Source: Serratia sarumanii
Lineage (GTDB): Bacteria; Pseudomonadota; Gammaproteobacteria; Enterobacterales; Enterobacteriaceae
Reading direction: 5' to 3'
Assembly: GCF_029962605.1 (NCBI RefSeq)
Contig: NZ_CP124750.1
Location: 2,790,001-2,854,000, forward strand
Length of the DNA: 64,000 nt
Within the stretch, counting starts at the first letter, position 1. Each line of letters starts with the position of its first letter. A program made the translations under genes and the position numbers. This document shows positions 20,354 to 29,399 of the stretch, piece after piece. The notes beneath the pieces were generated by a model. The model saw only the letters and a list, made by a program, of their open reading frames with translations. It did no database searches and had not been told where the DNA came from.

Positions 20354-20647
20354 TCAGCCGCGCGGCGCACGCCAGCGTTGATACAGCCGCCCTGCGCCCC
20401 ACACCAGCAGCCAGAGAAAAATATTCAACCCCAACCATAACATCAGCAAGTAGAAGAACGTCTGATAACCGGGTATGCCCCGATCGGCTGAAAACGGGTT
20501 AAAGTGGAAAAATTTAACGATCGCAAACGGGTTAAGATTGAAACGGTCAAACACGGCCGCCGTCAACAACGGCGGCAACAACGTATAAAACGCCAGGCTG
20601 AACAGCAGCAGGATTTTTGTGCCCGAGGTGTTTTTATAATCTTTCAT
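20354..20647 (-). CDS. Hypothetical inner-membrane protein, 97 residues
   Basis: Two hydrophobic segments are visible (about 11-32 and 63-87), with a basic C-terminus (RLYQRWRAPRG) that should face the cytoplasm. The ATG at 20647 has no obvious ribosome-binding site, but the reading frame is clean and a terminator lies downstream. I do not recognise a family. It is part of the accessory pocket between yeaH and the MFS pump. Confidence 0.65.
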   Translation of the reverse strand: MKDYKNTSGTKILLLFSLAFYTLLPPLLTAAVFDRFNLNPFAIVKFFHFNPFSADRGIPGYQTFFYLLMLWLGLNIFLWLLVWGAGRLYQRWRAPRG

Positions 20648-20872
20648 ATCAATGTATTACGTCTTCCATTGTGGTGCGAACACCGCCAGGCGTTCACACG
20701 CCAATCGACCCCGCAAGCGCAAAAGAGTTCCAGGCAAACGCGGAAATAAAGCCGATCCGGCGTTTAATTGTCATTTAGCGCTCGGGTGATATATACCCTG
20801 TGGATTTTAAATTACGATGTCGCCGCGCCGCCTTCAACCGCAGCGTTCGCATGGCATCATCAGGAGGCATTA

Positions 20873-21355
20873 ATGAAACCGGACGCACTCTCTCTGCCGC
20901 CGAACCCGAAAAAGCTCAAGGTCATCTACGGCTGGTATATTTACGTGATCTATAGCCTGCTGGTTTTCAACATTTACATGGCGGTCTACAACGTCTGCGT
21001 TCGGCATCCGATCGAGGCCCCGCTGCTGTCGCTGTTTCACAGCCTGTTCCTCGCGCTGATGCTGCAGCAGGTGCTCAAGAAGAACGTCGTTTTCGCCTGG
21101 GTCTTGCTCAGCTATTTTATTCTGATGCGCCTGTATTACGCCAATGTGCTGCATGTTGAGTTCACGCTGGTGAGCCGTGGCCTGGTGCTGCTGATTCTGA
21201 CGCTGCTGCTTACCGGCGCCGTGGCCGTCGGGCAACTGGCCACGCCGCCGCAGCGGCATGACTGGCTGGCGCGGCTGGGCTGGCGGCAATGGGGAGCGCT
21301 CACGGCGCTGGCGGCCATCCTGACGCCGCTGATTACCACCGACTATCTGGGATAA
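20873..21355 (+). CDS. Hypothetical multi-pass membrane protein, 160 residues
   Basis: A perfect AGGAGG ribosome-binding site sits 6 bases before the ATG (MKPDALSLPPNPKK). Four or five hydrophobic helices follow, at about 17-40, 50-67, 71-90, 100-121 and 138-155. The polar N-terminus is Pro-rich. No family is recognised and no operon partner is evident. A longer frame from 20768 is less likely, as it bypasses this ribosome-binding site. Confidence 0.75.
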   Translation: MKPDALSLPPNPKKLKVIYGWYIYVIYSLLVFNIYMAVYNVCVRHPIEAPLLSLFHSLFLALMLQQVLKKNVVFAWVLLSYFILMRLYYANVLHVEFTLVSRGLVLLILTLLLTGAVAVGQLATPPQRHDWLARLGWRQWGALTALAAILTPLITTDYLG

Positions 21356-21366
21356 ACAGGGGGCTA

Positions 21367-21558
21367 TTAGGGGATGTGCGGTTCGGAAATGTCTACGATA
21401 CGGCAGATTTTAGTGTAGTTACCCGCCTTCTCACAGATCTTGTCCGTGACGAACATGCCAAGGTAGCCCAGCAGCAGCAAGTAGCCGACCATGCACAGAA
21501 TAAAGATAAGCGTTCTCACCGATAGCGACCAACCTGACAAGAGTATCCCGAATATCAT
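21367..21558 (-). CDS. Hypothetical small membrane protein, 50-63 residues
   Basis: One long hydrophobic segment (LIFILCMVGYLLLLGYLGMF) is followed by a short polar tail with two cysteines (KICEKAGNYTKIC). The ATG at 21558 gives 63 residues. A GTG at 21519 would give 50 (MRTLIF) and a more typical single-helix layout, but neither has a strong ribosome-binding site. It converges with the 160-residue gene, 11 bases apart. No family is recognised. Confidence 0.45.
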   Translation of the reverse strand: MIFGILLSGWSLSVRTLIFILCMVGYLLLLGYLGMFVTDKICEKAGNYTKICRIVDISEPHIP

Positions 21559-21660
21559 AACCTGAACGCGGCGCTTTAAAAGGATTTCATGCGCACACAG
21601 CCCTCATCGGCGCACGTTCTGTAGTAACATTAAGCCACCACGCAACCGCCGGATACGCCG

Positions 21661-22221
21661 ATGCACCATCTGATGTTAGACATTGAAACCCTGGATATAA
21701 AACCCAGCGCCGTCATTCTGGTGGTGGCGGCGGTGTTTTTCGATCCCCGAACCGGGGAGCTGGGCGCCGAATTCGAAGCCGCCGTCAGCAGCCAGAAAGA
21801 CCAGCCGGGCCGTACCATTAGCCTGGATACGGTCGCCTGGTGGGCGAAACAGTCCGATGAGGCCCGCAAACAGGCCTTCAGCGGCACCGAGAGCCTGAAA
21901 CGCGTGCTGAGCAGCCTCAGCCGCTTTATCCATATGAACAGCACCGACACGGTGAAAGTCTGGGGCAACGGCAAAGAGTTCGACTGCGCGATCCTCGAAC
22001 ACGCCTTCCAGCAATTAGAAATGCCCTGCCCGTGGAAATTCTGGGATACCCAGGACGTGCGCACGGTGATCACGCTGGCGGAACTGCACGGCTTTAACCC
22101 GAAAAAAGCCCGCCCGTTCGAAGGTATGCCGCATCGCGCGCTGGATGATGCTCGCCACCAGGCCCGTTATGTGGCCGATACCGTCTCGGCGCTCTATTAC
22201 CGCCAAGGGGCGCAGCGCTGA
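21661..22221 (+). CDS. 3'-5' exonuclease, DEDDh type
   Basis: This is a 186-residue stand-alone nuclease. The DEDDh residues are readable: Asp7 and Glu9 (LDIETLD), Asp108 (NGKEFDC), and His158 with Asp163 (HRALDD), the H-x4-D spacing of DnaQ-like exonucleases. The overall pattern (WWAKQS, WGNGKEFD, HRALDDA) is that of the Rv2179c-like or phage-type exoribonucleases. Substrate and role are unknown. The ATG lacks a clear ribosome-binding site; ATG 21673 would cut away part of the first motif context. It stands alone. Confidence 0.8.
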   Translation: MHHLMLDIETLDIKPSAVILVVAAVFFDPRTGELGAEFEAAVSSQKDQPGRTISLDTVAWWAKQSDEARKQAFSGTESLKRVLSSLSRFIHMNSTDTVKVWGNGKEFDCAILEHAFQQLEMPCPWKFWDTQDVRTVITLAELHGFNPKKARPFEGMPHRALDDARHQARYVADTVSALYYRQGAQR

Positions 22222-22298
22222 CCCGCTTTGCCCCTTTTCATTTGCCGCCAGAGTCTCTACTCTAGCCCTCTTTGTCACTTGGACATGCCTTTCCTGTT

Positions 22299-23492
22299 AT
22301 GCAAAAGTTTCTGTTTATGCTTCTCAGCCTGGTGCTGCTCGGCCCATTAGGCATCGATCTTTACCTGCCGACCATTCCCGCCATTGCCGTCGGCCTGGGC
22401 AGCAGCGAAGCGCTGATCCAATCCACCATTTCACTGTTTATTCTGGTGCTTGGCCTCGGCCAGGTCATCGCCGGGCCGCTGGTGGATAACTATGGCCGCA
22501 AGCCGGTGGCGCTGGCCGGCATTATCCTCTACATGATCGGCGCCGCGATGGCGGCGCTGGCCACCAGCCCGACGATTTTCATCGCTTCGCGTCTGCTGCA
22601 AGGGGTGGCGGTTTGCTGCACCGCCGTCGTCGCCTTCAGCGGCGTGCGCGATCGCCTGAATGGCGACGATGCCGCCCGCGCTTTCGGCTTTCTCAACGGC
22701 ACGCTGAACATCATCCCTGCGCTGGCGCCGCTGCTCGGCGGCCTGCTCGCCGAAGCCTTCGGCTGGCGCGCCCCCTTCTGGTTCCTGGTCGGCTACGCGC
22801 TGCTGGTGTTGGTGCTGATCGCGCTGCGCCTGCCGGAAACTCGCCCTGCCGACACCGTGCCGGTCAAAGGGTTGCCGGTGCGCCAATACGCGCGCATCCT
22901 CAGCGATCGCCGTTTCCTCTCCTTTGCGGTGGTGAACTCCGGGGCGATGGGCATGGCGCTGACCTACGTTTCTCTGGCGCCGAACGTGCTGATGGGCACC
23001 GCCGGCCTGACCCCGCTGCAATTCTCGCTGGTGTTCGGCGCCAACGGTTTCTGGATCATGCTGGTCAGCTTCTTCGCCAACCGCATCATCCACAAGGTCG
23101 GCCGCCCGGTTTGTCTGGCGACCGGCGGCATGTTGATGGGGCTGGGCTGCCTGGGCCTGCTGCTGGGCGTCATGCTACTGCCCGCGACGGCGCAAGCGCA
23201 CTGGCTGGCGTATATGTTGCCGGTCGCCAGCGCCTGCGCCGGGTTGGCATTCGTGATGGGCCCGGCCACCAGCTACGCGCTGGAGCCGTATTCCAATGAG
23301 GCCGGCGTCGCGTCCGCGCTGGTCGGTTTCGTGCAGATGGCGGGCGGTGCCGCGCTGGGTCTGGTGGCGATGGCGTTGCCGCTGCAACCGAAGCTGTCGC
23401 TGGCGCTGGTGATGCTGGCGGGCTGCCTGCTGGCGCTGCACGCGCGGCGGCTCAGCAAGCAGATTAAAGGGCAGATCAGAAAAGTCGCCTGA
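22299..23492 (+). CDS. Bcr/CflA-type MFS drug efflux transporter
   Basis: This is an inner-membrane proton antiporter of the major facilitator superfamily with 12 predicted helices in 397 residues. Helix 1 carries GPLGIDLYLPTIP, typical of the Bcr/CflA group. The motif A region is GPLVDNYGRKPV, in the loop between helices 2 and 3. Substrates are likely to be drugs or metabolites but cannot be read from sequence. The ATG at 22299 (MQKFLFML) fits; a TTG nine codons upstream is less likely. Its stop codon lies inside a palindrome shared with dadX. Confidence 0.87.
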   Translation: MQKFLFMLLSLVLLGPLGIDLYLPTIPAIAVGLGSSEALIQSTISLFILVLGLGQVIAGPLVDNYGRKPVALAGIILYMIGAAMAALATSPTIFIASRLLQGVAVCCTAVVAFSGVRDRLNGDDAARAFGFLNGTLNIIPALAPLLGGLLAEAFGWRAPFWFLVGYALLVLVLIALRLPETRPADTVPVKGLPVRQYARILSDRRFLSFAVVNSGAMGMALTYVSLAPNVLMGTAGLTPLQFSLVFGANGFWIMLVSFFANRIIHKVGRPVCLATGGMLMGLGCLGLLLGVMLLPATAQAHWLAYMLPVASACAGLAFVMGPATSYALEPYSNEAGVASALVGFVQMAGGAALGLVAMALPLQPKLSLALVMLAGCLLALHARRLSKQIKGQIRKVA

Positions 23493-23506
23493 GCCGCGGC
23501 TCAGGC
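23487..23506. terminator. Perfect palindrome containing both convergent stop codons
   Basis: The 20-base perfect palindrome has arms GCCTGAGCCG and CGGCTCAGGC. It holds the TGA of the MFS gene (23490-23492) and the TGA of dadX on the other strand (23501-23503). It probably acts as a bidirectional hairpin; there is no T-tract. Confidence 0.6.
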
Positions 23507-24574
23507 TTCAATGGCGACCGGCACCCGTGCCGCTAACGCCGACAGCAGCTCATAGCCCAACGTTCCTGCCGCCGTGGCCACCTCGTCCACCGGCAGGCGT
23601 TTCCCCCACAGCTCCACTTCGGCGCCCAGCTCGACTTGCGGACAGGGCGTCAGATCCACCGCCAACATATCCATCGATACCGTTCCCAGGGTACGTGTCA
23701 GCACGCCGTCAACCCATACCGGCGTGCCGGTCGGCGCATGACGCGGATAGCCGTCGGCGTAACCGCAGGCCACCACGCCAATACGCTGCGCGCCGGCGGC
23801 GCTGTAACGGCCGCCGTAACCCACGCGATCGCCAGACTTCAGCTGCTGAATGCCGATGATCTCGCTGCTCAGCGTCATCGCCGGCTGCAACCCCGTCGCC
23901 GCAACGTCATTCCAGCACCCGCTCGGCGAAGCGCCATACAGAATGATCCCAGGGCGTACCCAACTGCCGTGGGTAGAAGAATGCCACAGCGTGGCGGCCG
24001 AGTTGGCCAGGCAGCGCGGCAGCGGGATATCGGCAGCGGCCGCCTCGATGGTAGCCATCTGCTGGGTCACGCCTTCCGGGCCGTCGGCGGTAGCGAAATG
24101 GCTCATCAGCGTAAGCTCGCCGATGTTGGCAACCACCTGCGCCCTGCGCCACACCTCGTGCAGCCGCTCGGGTGCGAACCCCAGCCGATTCATGCCGCTG
24201 TTCACTTTCAGATAGACATTGAGCGGTGCGCTCAGCGTGGCATCGGCGATCGCCGCCAGCTGCCAGTCGCTGTGCACCGCCGTCGTCAGGCGATAACGAT
24301 CGAGCAACGCCAAATCCTGCGGCTGGAAGAAACCTTCCAGCAGAAGAATCGGCCCTTGCCAACCCGACTCACGCAGCAGCACCGCTTCGGCCAGATCCAG
24401 CATGGCGAAGCCGTCGGTTTGCGCCATGCTACGCCAAACGTGTTTGATGCCGTGGCCATAGGCGTTGGCCTTGACCACCGCCCAGACTTTGGCGCCGGGG
24501 GCGAAACGGCGCACCACCTGCAGGTTATTTTCAATTGCGCCAAGATGCATCGTGGCGGTTATCGGACGGGGCAT
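23501..24574 (-). CDS. dadX: Catabolic alanine racemase
   Basis: DadX is a PLP enzyme that interconverts L- and D-alanine so that DadA can oxidise the D form. The 357-residue protein carries the PLP lysine Lys35 in [10 protein letters not shown]. The catalytic tyrosine region VGYGGRY and the LGTVSMDML loop are in the C-terminal half. Being second behind dadA marks it as the catabolic enzyme, not the biosynthetic Alr. The gap to dadA is 76 bases. Confidence 0.95.
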   Translation of the reverse strand: MPRPITATMHLGAIENNLQVVRRFAPGAKVWAVVKANAYGHGIKHVWRSMAQTDGFAMLDLAEAVLLRESGWQGPILLLEGFFQPQDLALLDRYRLTTAVHSDWQLAAIADATLSAPLNVYLKVNSGMNRLGFAPERLHEVWRRAQVVANIGELTLMSHFATADGPEGVTQQMATIEAAAADIPLPRCLANSAATLWHSSTHGSWVRPGIILYGASPSGCWNDVAATGLQPAMTLSSEIIGIQQLKSGDRVGYGGRYSAAGAQRIGVVACGYADGYPRHAPTGTPVWVDGVLTRTLGTVSMDMLAVDLTPCPQVELGAEVELWGKRLPVDEVATAAGTLGYELLSALAARVPVAIEA

Positions 24575-24650
24575 CGCTTCTCCTTGGGGCAGCGTACAGC
24601 GGCCACGCGCGCCTGCGCGTGGCCGGGAAAGTCTATGACAGCGTCGACGA

Positions 24651-25955
24651 TTAACGCGCGGGATGCACGTCGTTCAGCGGAACCGCGTGTTGCTGGCGAA
24701 ACCCGGCGCTGTAACGCGCCACCGCCAGATCATCGGAAGGGATCGCCGGCGTAATGCCGGACATCAGATCGGACAACAACTGCCCGGAACCGCAGGCCAT
24801 CGTCCAGCCCAACGTGCCATGCCCGGTATTGAGATACAGGTTCTTCAGCGAAGTGCGGCCGACAATGGGCGTACCGTCCGGCGTCATCGGCCGCAGGCCG
24901 GTCCAGAACGTCGCGTCTTCCACTCTGCCGCCGTTCGGGTAGAGATCGCGCACCACCATCTCCAGCGTTTCGCGCCGTTTTTGCTCCAACTGCGTATTGA
25001 AACCGACGATCTCCGCCATGCCGCCGACGCGGATGCGCTGATCGAAACGGGTGATGGCGATTTTGTACGTCTCGTCCAACACCGTGGAGAACGGCGCCGC
25101 CGCTTCATCGGTGATCGGAATGGTCAGCGAATAGCCCTTCAGCGGATAAACCGGGATAGAAACCAGGCCGCGCAGCAGCGCCGTGGAATACGAACCGAAC
25201 GCCACCACGTAGCTGTCGGCTTTAAACACGTCCTCGCCGCACTGCACGCCGGCGATCTTGTCGCCCTCAACCAGCAGGCGGTCAACGCTGCGGTTGAACA
25301 GGAAGGTTACGCCCGCCTGCTGCGCCATTTTCGCCAGCTGCTGCGTAAACAACTGGCAATCGCCGGTTTCGTCGTTCGGCAGTTGCAGGCCGCCGGTCAG
25401 CTTGTGCGCCACCTGCGCCAGCGCCGGCTCGACGCTGCCGAGTTGGCCGGCTTCCAGCAATCTGTAAGGCACACCGGCATCTTCCAATACCGCAATGTCT
25501 TTCGCTGCGTTTTCGAACTGTTGTTGGGTGCGGAACAGCTGCAGCGTGCCGCCCTGGCGACCTTCGTACTGGATGCCAGTCTCCTGACGCAGCGCCTTGA
25601 TACAATCGCGGCTGTATTCCGCCAGGCGCACCATGCGGCCTTTGTTAGTCATGTAGTGTTCGGTGTTGCAGTTTTTCAGCATCTGCCACATCCAGCTCAG
25701 CTGGAAGCTGCTGCCGTCGAGGCGGATCGCCAACGGCGCATGGCGCTGGAACATCCACTTGATGGCCTTCAGCGGCACGCCCGGAGCCGCCCAGGGAGCA
25801 GCATAGCCCGGTGAAATCTGCCCGGCGTTCGCCGCGCTGGTTTCCAGTGCCGGGCCAGGCTGACGATCGATCACCGTCACCTCATGCCCTGCCTTCGCCA
25901 AATACCAGGCACTGGCTACGCCCACCACTCCACTACCTAAAATTACCACTCGCAT
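24651..25955 (-). CDS. dadA: D-amino acid dehydrogenase, small subunit
   Basis: DadA is an FAD-dependent, membrane-associated dehydrogenase that oxidises D-alanine to pyruvate and passes electrons to the respiratory chain. The N-terminal [18 protein letters not shown] (residues 3-20) is the dinucleotide-binding fold, and a second FAD contact is in the C-terminal [12 protein letters not shown]. It has 434 residues against 432 in E. coli. The upstream CRP site fits the known catabolite control of dadAX. Confidence 0.96.
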   Translation of the reverse strand: MRVVILGSGVVGVASAWYLAKAGHEVTVIDRQPGPALETSAANAGQISPGYAAPWAAPGVPLKAIKWMFQRHAPLAIRLDGSSFQLSWMWQMLKNCNTEHYMTNKGRMVRLAEYSRDCIKALRQETGIQYEGRQGGTLQLFRTQQQFENAAKDIAVLEDAGVPYRLLEAGQLGSVEPALAQVAHKLTGGLQLPNDETGDCQLFTQQLAKMAQQAGVTFLFNRSVDRLLVEGDKIAGVQCGEDVFKADSYVVAFGSYSTALLRGLVSIPVYPLKGYSLTIPITDEAAAPFSTVLDETYKIAITRFDQRIRVGGMAEIVGFNTQLEQKRRETLEMVVRDLYPNGGRVEDATFWTGLRPMTPDGTPIVGRTSLKNLYLNTGHGTLGWTMACGSGQLLSDLMSGITPAIPSDDLAVARYSAGFRQQHAVPLNDVHPAR

Positions 25956-26496
25956 CGCTGACTCCAGCCCAAGGCATCACAAAGCATAATCTTCTGCTCA
26001 CAGGAAATTAACTCAGTGAAAAAATCCGTCCAACAACTTCGTCATCAAACGTGACAATATTCACAATTAATTTATCGTCGATGAGCCGAGCATTTGCAAT
26101 AGCCGCTCGTAAATAGCGATAAGATGCGGTTTAGAAGGGATTATAGCGTCAGACCGTCGCTGAATCGATAGCAACGCTATCAATGACAGCAGTCAAAAAA
26201 GGCGTAATAAGCAACATAGATTTAACAGAATATAAAAACACCAGCCAACATATAAACAGAATAAAAAGCCGATAAAATAAAAAATACCAACATAACAGAC
26301 AAAATGAATCCCCTCTCCCCGCAGCAGAAAAAACGCGTAAAATTTCGGCAAAAAATTAACCTTGTTTTCACTACTGGATTAAAACAGCCGAGCCCTTAGC
26401 CCCGCCCGTTTAGGTTGAACGCGGCAGCACGATATGAACGTTGAAGCCAGAAGCAGATCCTAAAGTTCACATTGTCGCTTTTCTGGAGAACCCCTT
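25956..26496. other. AT-rich control region upstream of dadA
   Basis: This 541-base intergenic region is markedly AT-rich between about 26160 and 26400. It holds the CRP site at 26050-26065. AT-richness fits Lrp or H-NS binding, and Lrp controls dadAX in E. coli, but I cannot pick out a defined Lrp site. No gene was found. Confidence 0.5.
26050..26065. promoter_or_regulatory. CRP-cAMP site upstream of dadA
   Basis: CGTGA-CAATAT-TCACA differs by one base from TGTGA-N6-TCACA. It is about 95 bases upstream of the dadA ATG, a distance consistent with activation. Confidence 0.65.
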
Positions 26497-26814
26497 ATGT
26501 TCATCGCCATCTACCGGTTCTCAGTCAAAACCGGACACGAACACGCCTTTCGCCTGGCCTGGCTTGAGTTGACCCAAGGGATCTATCTGCAGCGCGGCAG
26601 CCTCGGCTCGCGCCTGCATCGAGATATGAGCGGGAAGTTTATCGGCTATGCGCAGTGGCCAAGCCGAGCCGCATGGGAAAGCGCCGGTGATATTCAGCTG
26701 GATGAGCGCTATCGTCACGCCCGGGAACGAATGCGCGCGACGTTATTGGCGGATGAAACGTTATTTGAAATGGCAGTGACGGACGATTACCTGCAAATCA
26801 GGCCGTTTGCCTGA
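26497..26814 (+). CDS. Antibiotic biosynthesis monooxygenase (ABM) fold protein
   Basis: This is a 105-residue cytoplasmic protein with the dimeric alpha-beta barrel pattern of ABM domains. It has an N-terminal strand MFIAIYRFSV, a helix with conserved Trp, then GSLGSRLHRD and GYAQWPSRAAW (about 50-60). Such proteins can be quinol or haem monooxygenases, but no substrate can be assigned. TGGAGAA precedes the ATG. It is convergent with zinT. Confidence 0.75.
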   Translation: MFIAIYRFSVKTGHEHAFRLAWLELTQGIYLQRGSLGSRLHRDMSGKFIGYAQWPSRAAWESAGDIQLDERYRHARERMRATLLADETLFEMAVTDDYLQIRPFA

Positions 26815-26858
26815 GCACAAGCCCACGCAAGCGGGCTTGTGGTTGCAGGTGAGTGGCA

Positions 26859-27509
26859 TCAATGATGCAGCATCTCGTCCACGACTTCTTTGGTCTGCAG
26901 TTGGAATGGGTAATAAGTCGGCCAGTTGTCCATCTCTTTCAGCAACGCTTCCTGCGACGTGTTGCCCATAAAGATATGGAAATGCGCCGATTTACGCGGG
27001 CCGATAATATGATCGCTGAACTGCACGAATTTCGGCGCCAGGCTGCCGGCATCCTGGCATTCGAACAGATAACGCACGCCCTTTTTACCGGAAACATACG
27101 TCAGGATCTTATGCCCGGCGTACTTATACTGACAGGCGCTGGATTGGTCGCCGCGATGAAACTCCATGACGCCGTTCTCAATGCCGATGGTATCCACATC
27201 GGTGGCGTACCCTTTGCGGTAATATGCCTTCACTTCTTCGAAGGTCTTGCTCTTATCCTGCTCCGCCTTCTTCTTGAACACCGGATCGAGATCCCCATTG
27301 AGCAGATAAGGATACACGGATTGCCAGACGCCCTCCCAATCCGCCAGATTGCGATCTTTGACGTCCTTATCGTCGAACACGCCCGACTCCGCTTTTTTTT
27401 CCACTTCCGTCAGCGGCTTGCCATGTGAATGATGCCCGTGGGCAAACGCCTGCCCGCTGATAAACAACGTGGCCAGCGCCACCGCCAGTTTGCCAAAATG
27501 CCTCGCCAA
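26859..27509 (-). CDS. zinT: Periplasmic zinc-binding lipocalin ZinT
   Basis: ZinT binds zinc in the periplasm and hands it to the ZnuABC importer. I chose the TTG at 27509 because AAGGAG lies 6 bases before it and the product is then 216 residues, the E. coli length; ATG 27530 (223 residues) has no ribosome-binding site. A signal peptide of about 23 residues ends GQAFA. The His-rich HGHHSHGK follows, and HFHIFMG near the C-terminus carries the lipocalin zinc ligands. A Zur box lies just upstream. Confidence 0.93.
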   Translation of the reverse strand: MARHFGKLAVALATLFISGQAFAHGHHSHGKPLTEVEKKAESGVFDDKDVKDRNLADWEGVWQSVYPYLLNGDLDPVFKKKAEQDKSKTFEEVKAYYRKGYATDVDTIGIENGVMEFHRGDQSSACQYKYAGHKILTYVSGKKGVRYLFECQDAGSLAPKFVQFSDHIIGPRKSAHFHIFMGNTSQEALLKEMDNWPTYYPFQLQTKEVVDEMLHH

Positions 27510-27539
27510 AATGCGCTCCTTGTCCGTCATTGAGAAAAT

Positions 27540-27562
27540 GAAAAGTTACAATATAACATAAC
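27540..27562. promoter_or_regulatory. Zur box upstream of zinT
   Basis: This site matches 18 of 22 defined positions of the enterobacterial Zur consensus, with the GTTA/TATAAC core intact. It is 31 bases upstream of the zinT TTG start, where repressor binding would block the promoter. Confidence 0.8.
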
Positions 27563-27596
27563 AAATTTCAATCCCTGTCGCGCAGCAGGCAGTGTG

Positions 27597-27624
27597 TTGC
27601 GCGCCCTTGCCGCAGGGCTATACT
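27597..27624 (+). promoter_or_regulatory. Sigma-S-type promoter candidate of ycgB
   Basis: CTATACT at 27618-27624 is the canonical extended -10 preferred by RpoS. TTGCGC at 27597 lies 16 bases from the TATACT hexamer. It is 183 bases before the ycgB ATG; the rest of the gap shows no gene. Confidence 0.5.
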
Positions 27625-27806
27625 CGGAGAGGGAGCCAAGTGCTGAGGCGCTTTCTGCCGGGACGGGCGCCGGATTGACCGCCGCTCGCTCCCTTGCGTA
27701 CCGGCATTTTTATTTCACTGATTTGCAATGGTTAATTATGACTTGAACTATGCTTGATACAGGGTCTGCCGTTTGAGCAAGACCCGTGAATAATGAGGGT
27801 GCGCTG

Positions 27807-29342
27807 ATGACTACTTCAACACATGAAAAGGTCAAGGATGACAAACGTCTGAGCGATGGACCGGACTGGACGTTCGAACTGCTGCAGGTGTATTTGGAGC
27901 AGATTGACCGCGTCGCCAAGCATTACCGGCTCGACACCTATCCCCATCAGATCGAGGTGATCACCTCCGAGCAGATGATGGACGCCTATTCGAGCGTCGG
28001 CATGCCGATCAACTATACCCATTGGTCCTTCGGCAAGAAATTCATCGAAACCGAACAGCGCTACAAACAGGGCCAGCAAGGGCTGGCGTATGAAATCGTC
28101 ATCAACTCCAATCCCTGCATCGCCTACCTGATGGAGGAGAACACCATCACCATGCAGGCGCTGGTGATGGCGCACGCCTGCTATGGCCACAACTCGTTCT
28201 TCAAGAATAACTATCTGTTCCGCAGTTGGACCGACGCCAGCTCCATCGTCGATTATCTGCTGTTCGCCCGCCACTACATCAGCCAGTGCGAAGAACGCTA
28301 CGGCGTCGATGAAGTGGAGCGGCTGCTGGACTCCTGCCACGCGCTGATGAACTACGGGGTCGACAGATACAAACGCCCGCAGAAAATCTCACTGGTGGAA
28401 GAGAAAGCACGCCAGAAAAGCCGCGAAGAGTATCTGCAAAGCCAGGTGAACACGCTGTGGAAGACCCTGCCACGCGTCGAACGTGAAGAGTCGCCGGAGC
28501 AGGCGCGCCGCTATCCGAGCGAGCCGCAGGAAAACATCCTCTATTTTATCGAGAAAAATGCGCCGCTGCTGGAACCCTGGCAGCGTGAGGTGCTGCGCAT
28601 CGTGCGCAAAGTCAGCCAGTATTTTTATCCGCAAAAACAGACTCAGGTGATGAACGAGGGCTGGGCCACTTTCTGGCACTACACCATCCTCAACCATTTG
28701 TACGACGAGGGCCGTGTGACCGAGCGGTTTATGCTGGAGTTTTTGCACAGCCACACCAACGTGGTGTATCAGCCGCCGTACAACAGCCCGTACTATAACG
28801 GCATCAACCCTTATGCGCTGGGCTTCGCCATGTTCCAGGACATCAAGCGAATCTGCCAGTCGCCAACCGAAGAAGACCGCTACTGGTTCCCGGACATCGC
28901 CGGCAAAGACTGGCTGGACACCTTGCACTTCGCCATGCGCGACTTCAAGGACGAGAGCTTTATCAGCCAGTTCCTGTCGCCCAAAGTGATGCGCGATTTC
29001 CGGTTGTTCACCGTGCTGGACGACGATCGCAACAACTATCTGGAAATTGCCGCGATCCACAACGAGGCCGGTTACCGGGCGATCCGCCAGGAGCTGTCGG
29101 CGCAATACAACCTGAGCAATCACGAGCCGAACATTCAGATCTGGAACGTGGATCTGCGCGGCGACCGCTCGCTGACGCTGCGCTACATCCCACAGGAACG
29201 CGCACCGCTGGATAAGAGCCGCCGCGACGTGTTGAAGCACCTGCATCGCCTGTGGGGCTTCGACGTGATCCTCGAACAGCAAAACGAAGACGGCAGCGTG
29301 GAGTTGCTCGATCGCTGCCCGCCGCGGCCGACGCCGCTGTAA
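27807..29342 (+). CDS. ycgB: SpoVR family protein YcgB
   Basis: YcgB has 511 residues, matching E. coli (510). Family hallmarks are the HWSFGKKF segment (about 71-78), MAHACYGHNSFFKNN, and NEGWATFWHYTILNHL near 290. The last two, with HEx-like His and Glu residues, suggest a metal site. The biochemical role is unknown. SpoVR proteins co-occur with the YeaG/PrkA kinase and YeaH/YhbH. The ATG at 27807 follows GAGGGTG. It neighbours dadA and fadR as in E. coli. Confidence 0.94.
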   Translation: MTTSTHEKVKDDKRLSDGPDWTFELLQVYLEQIDRVAKHYRLDTYPHQIEVITSEQMMDAYSSVGMPINYTHWSFGKKFIETEQRYKQGQQGLAYEIVINSNPCIAYLMEENTITMQALVMAHACYGHNSFFKNNYLFRSWTDASSIVDYLLFARHYISQCEERYGVDEVERLLDSCHALMNYGVDRYKRPQKISLVEEKARQKSREEYLQSQVNTLWKTLPRVEREESPEQARRYPSEPQENILYFIEKNAPLLEPWQREVLRIVRKVSQYFYPQKQTQVMNEGWATFWHYTILNHLYDEGRVTERFMLEFLHSHTNVVYQPPYNSPYYNGINPYALGFAMFQDIKRICQSPTEEDRYWFPDIAGKDWLDTLHFAMRDFKDESFISQFLSPKVMRDFRLFTVLDDDRNNYLEIAAIHNEAGYRAIRQELSAQYNLSNHEPNIQIWNVDLRGDRSLTLRYIPQERAPLDKSRRDVLKHLHRLWGFDVILEQQNEDGSVELLDRCPPRPTPL

Positions 29343-29354
29343 CCGCCACAACGA

Positions 29355-29382
29355 CGAAGGGCGCCGCATGGCGCCCTTCGTT
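29355..29382. terminator. Bidirectional terminator between ycgB and fadR
   Basis: A 12-bp perfect stem ACGAAGGGCGCC/GGCGCCCTTCGT with a GCAT loop, between convergent genes. Confidence 0.8.
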
Positions 29383-29399
29383 ATTTCATCGACACGCGA

